DNA of 24,762 bases from a virus, in the IMG/VR virus record IMGVR_UViG_3300044994_000223, positions 1 through 24,762 of that record; one strand, written 5' to 3'. Below the pieces are notes generated by a model that worked only from the letters and a program-made list of their open reading frames with translations, did no database searches and was not told the origin of the DNA. Shown here one piece after another: positions 21,148 through 24,762 of this stretch (the stretch's first letter is position 1; each line of letters opens with the position of its first letter). The translations under genes and the position numbers were made by a program.

Positions 21148-23009
21148 TGCCCTGGCTGCTGCGGATCGAGGGTTACGACCCGTCGCTGCCGGGGGCCACG
21201 GCGCGCCATTTCTCCGATGTCGGCGTCATCTCGGGCGGTTCGGATACGCCCGCCCATACCTATTGGGACCGCCGCATCCTGGTGCCGCCCAGCATGACGC
21301 GCGCCGCATTCCGTGGCCGGGATGCCGGCGGCGCGGCCGAGACGGCGCTGGGCAATATCAGCATTGCCAACCTCGATGGCGAGCTGGACGGGCTGGCTGC
21401 CATCGAGTGGGACGGCCACACGGCCGAGCTGCTGTATTCGGCGCTGCAGGCTCCGGCGATCGGCGATTTCGCCACGCTGCTGGTCGCCACCATCCGCCAC
21501 CTGGTGGTGGGCGACCAGGTGGAGATCACGCTGGCTGAGCGGCGCGACCTCGCGGACCGCGCCTGGCAGCCCGCCCGCTTCGCCGGCACCGGCGCGGCCG
21601 AGGGCGACGCGGAATGGACCGGCCAGCGCAAGCCCGTGGCGCTCGGCGTGCTGTGGCAGGTCGAGGCGCCCATGATCCTCGAAGCCTCGCTGCTGCTGTC
21701 CTACGCGGACCGGCAGTGCGGCGGCGTGATGCAGGCGCGCGATCAGGGCGTGCCGCTGCTGCGTGGCGGCAACCACCCCAATGCGGCGGCGCTGCTGGCC
21801 GCGGGCTTCGGCAGCGCCGATTTCATCACCTGCGATGCCCAGGGCCTGCTGCGGGTCCGCACGCTGCCCGCTGGTCCGCTGACGCTGGATCTGATCGGCT
21901 GGTGTCCCGCCACGCAGCTTGTGCCCAATAACGCTTTCACCACCGACCTGGCGGGCTGGACGGCCGGCGCCGGGTGGAGCCATGCCAATGCGCGGGCGAA
22001 CAAGGCGGCTGGCACGGCCTCCGACCTGTCGCGGGCGATCACCACCGAAGCCGGCGCCTGGTATGCGCTGGCCGTCACCTCGCTGCGCAGCTCGGGCAGC
22101 GGCGTGCTGGCGATGAAGGCCGGCGGCGTCACGCTGGTGCCGGACCTGTCCACCGATATCCGCCGCGTCGTGGTGTTCCAGGCCACCGGCACATCCACAA
22201 CCATCGCGGTTTCGGCCGACGCCGCCTGGGCTGGATGGGTGGATGATTTCACCTGCCACCAGGTCTATGCCCGCGCCGGCGAGATGATCCGCGAGATCCT
22301 CCTGGCCTTCACGCCGCTGACGCTGTCCGACATCGAGGCGGCGGACATCGCCGCGCTGCATGCCGCCAATGATGCCGCGCTCGGCCTCTGGACGCCGCCG
22401 GGCGCCGAGTTCCTGGTGCCGGAGAAGATCAGCGAGATCTGCGCGACCGTCGGCGCCGCCTGGTGGTTCGACGATGTCACGGGGAAGCTGCGGCTGCGGC
22501 GGCTGGAGGCGCCGAGCAACACGCCAGACCACACCTTCACGCGGCGCGACATCCTGGCGATCCGGCCGATGCCGAGCGAGCACCGGCTGCGCGAGCAGGT
22601 GATCGAGGCCGCGGTGCGTCAGCGCCCGCTTCGCGAGGGCGAGCTGGCCGGCGCCATCACGGACGTGGCGCGCGCGAGCCTGACGGTGGAAGCCACGCCC
22701 GCTTCCGCCACCCATGCCCCGACCGAGACGGAAGCGAAGCTCTGGCGGGATGAGACGCTGCGCAGCCTGTTCGCCTACCCCGCCGCGGCGCAGGCCGAGG
22801 CGACGCGCCGCGCCGCGCTGCACGGGCCCAAGCGCCTGGCCTTCGTCGTCACCTTGCAGGAGGACGCTCCGACGGTGCAGCCCTGCGACACCGTCCGCAT
22901 CGAACATCCGCGCTACGGCATCGCCGGCGGGCGCAACTTCCGGGTGCTGCACCTGGAACGCACCGGGGCCGGCATGCGCCGCCGCCTGGCCATGACGCTT
23001 TGGGGATGA
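21147..23009 (+). CDS. Tail-tip/baseplate hub-like protein with an inserted carbohydrate-binding-like domain
   Basis: A 620-residue protein following the tape measure gene. The first ~200 residues are strand-rich (MPWLLRIEGYDP, ALGNISIANLDGELDG, KPVALGVLWQVEAPMIL), in the style of distal tail and hub proteins. Residues ~259-372 look like an inserted jelly-roll module: LVPNNAFTTDLAGWT opening, then WYALAVTSLRSSG, a VTLVPDLSTD turn and a closing WVDDFTCHQV, reminiscent of CBM4/9-like sandwiches. The remainder resumes a hub-like pattern (GEMIREILLAFTPL, WWFDDVTGKLRLRRL, DTVRIEHPRYGI). It presumably forms the end of the tube and may touch the host surface. The exact family is not recognised. Start and stop overlaps place it in the tail operon. 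Confidence 0.75.
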   Translation: MPWLLRIEGYDPSLPGATARHFSDVGVISGGSDTPAHTYWDRRILVPPSMTRAAFRGRDAGGAAETALGNISIANLDGELDGLAAIEWDGHTAELLYSALQAPAIGDFATLLVATIRHLVVGDQVEITLAERRDLADRAWQPARFAGTGAAEGDAEWTGQRKPVALGVLWQVEAPMILEASLLLSYADRQCGGVMQARDQGVPLLRGGNHPNAAALLAAGFGSADFITCDAQGLLRVRTLPAGPLTLDLIGWCPATQLVPNNAFTTDLAGWTAGAGWSHANARANKAAGTASDLSRAITTEAGAWYALAVTSLRSSGSGVLAMKAGGVTLVPDLSTDIRRVVVFQATGTSTTIAVSADAAWAGWVDDFTCHQVYARAGEMIREILLAFTPLTLSDIEAADIAALHAANDAALGLWTPPGAEFLVPEKISEICATVGAAWWFDDVTGKLRLRRLEAPSNTPDHTFTRRDILAIRPMPSEHRLREQVIEAAVRQRPLREGELAGAITDVARASLTVEATPASATHAPTETEAKLWRDETLRSLFAYPAAAQAEATRRAALHGPKRLAFVVTLQEDAPTVQPCDTVRIEHPRYGIAGGRNFRVLHLERTGAGMRRRLAMTLWG

Positions 23010-23018
23010 GGAGATTCG

Positions 23019-23894
23019 ATGGGTCGTCCTGCCATCCTGCGCCACATCGAAAGCGATTCCGGCACGCTCTCGGGCGGGTCGTGGCAGAGCACGCTGCCGC
23101 TGTCCAACATCCGCACGCAGGACATCATGCGGGTGGCGCGGAGCACCAGCGCGGCCCAGGCGCATGCGCAGTTCCGCATCGATTTCGGCACGACGCTGAC
23201 GCGCTACATCAACCTCTTCCTCCTGCTGAACCACAACCTGACCCCGGCCGGGCAGTTCCGCGTGACGCTGGGCGCGAACGCGGATGGCTCCTCGCCCGGC
23301 TATGATTCCACATTCCTGGATGCGTGGCGGCCGGTGGTCGTGTTCGGCGCCAATCCGTTCGGCGGCTTCGGCTGGGACGGGACTTCCTATCCCGAGGGCT
23401 TCGTCAGCCCGCCGACGATCCGGCTCAAGATCCCGACCGCGCACATGGCCGTGGGGAATGGCGGCCATCGCTACATGCATGTCTATCTCAAGGACACGGC
23501 CAATCCGGCCGGCTTCCTGCAGGTGGGGCGGCTGCTGGCCGGGCCGGTGTGGCAGCCCGAGGTCGGCGCGGATTTCGGCATCAGCGTGCAGTGGGCGGAC
23601 CCGAGCGAGGTCACGCGCACAAGCGGCGGCCGGCGCATCGCGGGCAATGATGTGCGCTACCGCATCGCCCGCGCCTCCTTCCGCTTCCTGCGCGAGGAGG
23701 AGGCCTGGGGCTTCGTCTATGAATGGCAGCGCCTCGGCAAGCGGCGCGAAGTCTGGTTCGAGGCGGATTACGACCGCGCCGACGAGGTGGGCGACCGGCG
23801 ATCCATGTATTGCGCGCTCGCCGATATCGCGCCGATCAGCCAGCCGCTGCCAGCCCGCTACGCCACGGAACTGCTGCTGGAGGAACTGACCTGA
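23019..23894 (+). CDS. Tail protein of unknown function
   Basis: A 291-residue protein with a solid ribosome site: GAGGAG (23008-23013) is 5 nt before ATG 23019. It contains no signal peptide or enzyme motif. Conserved-looking stretches include NLFLLLNHNLTPAGQFRV, WRPVVVFGANPFGGFGWDG, HRYMHVYLKDTANPAGFLQVGRLLAGPVWQPE, and a C-terminal GFVYEWQRLGKRREVWFEAD. The aromatic, strand-rich composition and place between the hub-like gene and the fibre suggest an adhesin-like or adaptor component of the tail tip. Phages often carry proteins with the NPAGFLQVGRL-type motif here, but I know no assigned role. The stop overlaps the fibre start as TGATG. Confidence 0.75.
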   Translation: MGRPAILRHIESDSGTLSGGSWQSTLPLSNIRTQDIMRVARSTSAAQAHAQFRIDFGTTLTRYINLFLLLNHNLTPAGQFRVTLGANADGSSPGYDSTFLDAWRPVVVFGANPFGGFGWDGTSYPEGFVSPPTIRLKIPTAHMAVGNGGHRYMHVYLKDTANPAGFLQVGRLLAGPVWQPEVGADFGISVQWADPSEVTRTSGGRRIAGNDVRYRIARASFRFLREEEAWGFVYEWQRLGKRREVWFEADYDRADEVGDRRSMYCALADIAPISQPLPARYATELLLEELT

Positions 23895-24762
23895 TGGCGT
23901 GGTCGCCTTCATCCGTCGTCGTCGGCGGTCAAACCTTCGTCGAGGCGGATTTCGCGCCGTTCAGCTTCGCCGCGACCTGGCCGCGCTTCCTGGAAGCGCT
24001 GCGCCAGCACGCGGCGGATGTCGCGTCGCTTGCCGGCATCCAGCAGGCGACCAGCGTGGGTGGCACGGGCGCGGCCTACACCTACACGGTCGCCAGCCCG
24101 CTGCTGGCCGGGCAGGGTCTCTGGTTCCGCCCGCACGTCAACAACACCGGCGCTTGCACCGCCGATGGCAAGCCGGTGAAGCGCTCGAACGGCACGGACC
24201 TGGCTGCAGGCGAGTTGGTGGCAGGCACCGAATACCTGCTGCGCTACGACGGCACGAATCTGCGCGTGCTGTCGCTGAATGTGGCGCTCGCCGCGCTTTC
24301 CCGCCTGACGCCAGCGGCGGACCGGCTGCCCTATTTCACCGCCGCGGCAGGCGCTGATCTAGCGACCTTCACCGCCTTCGCGCGGTCCCTGGTCGCCGCG
24401 GCCGATGCGGCGGCGGCGCGCGGCGTGCTCGGCGCGCAGCAGGCGGACGCGACGCTAAATGCGGTGGCAGGCCTCGCCACCGCGGCTGATAGGCTGCCCT
24501 ATTTCACCGGCACGGACACGGCGGCGCTGGCGACCTTCACCGCCTTCGCGCGGTCCCTGGTCGCCGCGGCCGATGCGGCGGCGGCGCGCGGCGTGCTCGG
24601 CGCGCAGCAGGCGGACGCGACGCTGGATGCGGTGGCAGGCCTCGCCACCGCGGCTGATAGGCTGCCCTATTTCACCGGCACGGACACGGCGGCGTTGGCG
24701 ACCTTCACCGCCTTCGCGCGGTCCCTGGTCGCCGCGGCCGATGCGGCGGCGGCGCGCGGCGT
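23894..24762 (+). CDS. Tail fibre/receptor-binding protein, 3' end beyond window
   Basis: The frame is open from ATG 23894 to the window end, giving at least 289 residues. The N-terminal ~135 residues (MAWSPSSVVVGGQTFVEADF, TWPRFLEALRQHAADVASLAG, SPLLAGQGLWFRPHVNNTG, TEYLLRYDGTNLRVLSL) should attach to the tail tip. Then come 56-residue repeats built around LPYFTGTDTAALATFTAFAR and SLVAAADAAAARGVLGAQ, widespread in phage tail fibres. Such repeats form the trimeric shaft, with the receptor-binding head presumably beyond the window. The repeat copies are almost identical in DNA. The start overlaps the preceding stop. Confidence 0.9.
   Translation, partial: MAWSPSSVVVGGQTFVEADFAPFSFAATWPRFLEALRQHAADVASLAGIQQATSVGGTGAAYTYTVASPLLAGQGLWFRPHVNNTGACTADGKPVKRSNGTDLAAGELVAGTEYLLRYDGTNLRVLSLNVALAALSRLTPAADRLPYFTAAAGADLATFTAFARSLVAAADAAAARGVLGAQQADATLNAVAGLATAADRLPYFTGTDTAALATFTAFARSLVAAADAAAARGVLGAQQADATLDAVAGLATAADRLPYFTGTDTAALATFTAFARSLVAAADAAAARG
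24317..24762 (+). repeat. 168-bp tandem repeats in the tail fibre gene
   Basis: Copies begin at 24317, 24485 and 24653 (period exactly 168 bp, 56 codons); the third is cut by the window end. Copies two and three differ at only one base over the visible 110 bp. The first copy differs from the second mainly in its first ~45 bases and is nearly identical after that. Such identity implies recent duplication or gene-conversion homogenisation. Confidence 0.9.

Noticed and set aside
21108-23912. Minus-strand open frame of 934 codons
   Set aside because: It mirrors two tail-tip genes with clear + strand junctions and ribosome sites.
1-24762. GANTC (CcrM) sites as evidence for GcrA control
   Set aside because: They are present, but roughly one per 360 bp is expected at this composition and I saw no cluster before the GcrA-like gene.

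Overview
This window looks like the replication and morphogenesis half of a long-tailed (siphovirus) temperate or lytic phage, or prophage, of a high-GC alphaproteobacterium. Every credible gene lies on the + strand. Base composition is very GC-rich throughout, and I saw no bacterial housekeeping gene, integrase, lysis gene, tRNA, rRNA or CRISPR. The alphaproteobacterial host is inferred from homologues of two proteins typical of that class, GcrA and GapR. A Rhodospirillales/Acetobacteraceae-like host is a guess from composition and protein flavour, not a measured result.

Layout. Positions 1-131 may hold the tail end of an unidentified gene. Positions 131-4103 are the regulatory and replication module: GcrA-like regulator, small exported or membrane protein, DnaB-type helicase, GapR-like protein and a replication-initiator-like protein. 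The initiator gene and its leader carry a dense array of GAAACC repeats, a candidate origin. Positions 4103-6258 hold a NusG/RfaH-like antiterminator, a phage morphogenesis protein that may resemble lambda gpZ, and a ParB-domain protein. The gap 6259-6436 holds an apparent gene remnant and a weak cos-like candidate. Positions 6437-14473 follow the lambda head order closely: small terminase, large terminase GpA, gpW-like connector, portal gpB, S49 protease gpC with an in-frame nested scaffold (Nu3-like), decoration protein gpD, major capsid gpE and a gpFII-like joining protein. Positions 14473-24762 are tail genes: gpU-like terminator, tube protein, chaperone G with a -1 frameshift to GT, tape measure, two tail-tip proteins and an incomplete repeat-containing fibre. 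An FkbM-type methyltransferase and a glycosyltransferase sit between the tail terminator and the tube gene.

How it works together. The genes are packed as one collinear transcription unit, and many neighbours share TGATG, ATGA or GTGA stop/start overlaps, which implies translational coupling. The phage supplies its own helicase and initiator. The NusG-like protein could let polymerase read through the long late operon. Expression inside the operon seems tuned locally by a very strong Shine-Dalgarno before the capsid gene, five consecutive hairpins just after it, a programmed frameshift in the tail chaperone and a nested scaffold start. I recognised no convincing sigma-70 promoter inside the window.

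The observations most worth following up are the GAAACC iteron-like array in the initiator gene, the five-hairpin block with a 38-bp repeat after the capsid gene, and the methyltransferase/glycosyltransferase pair next to the tail tube gene.
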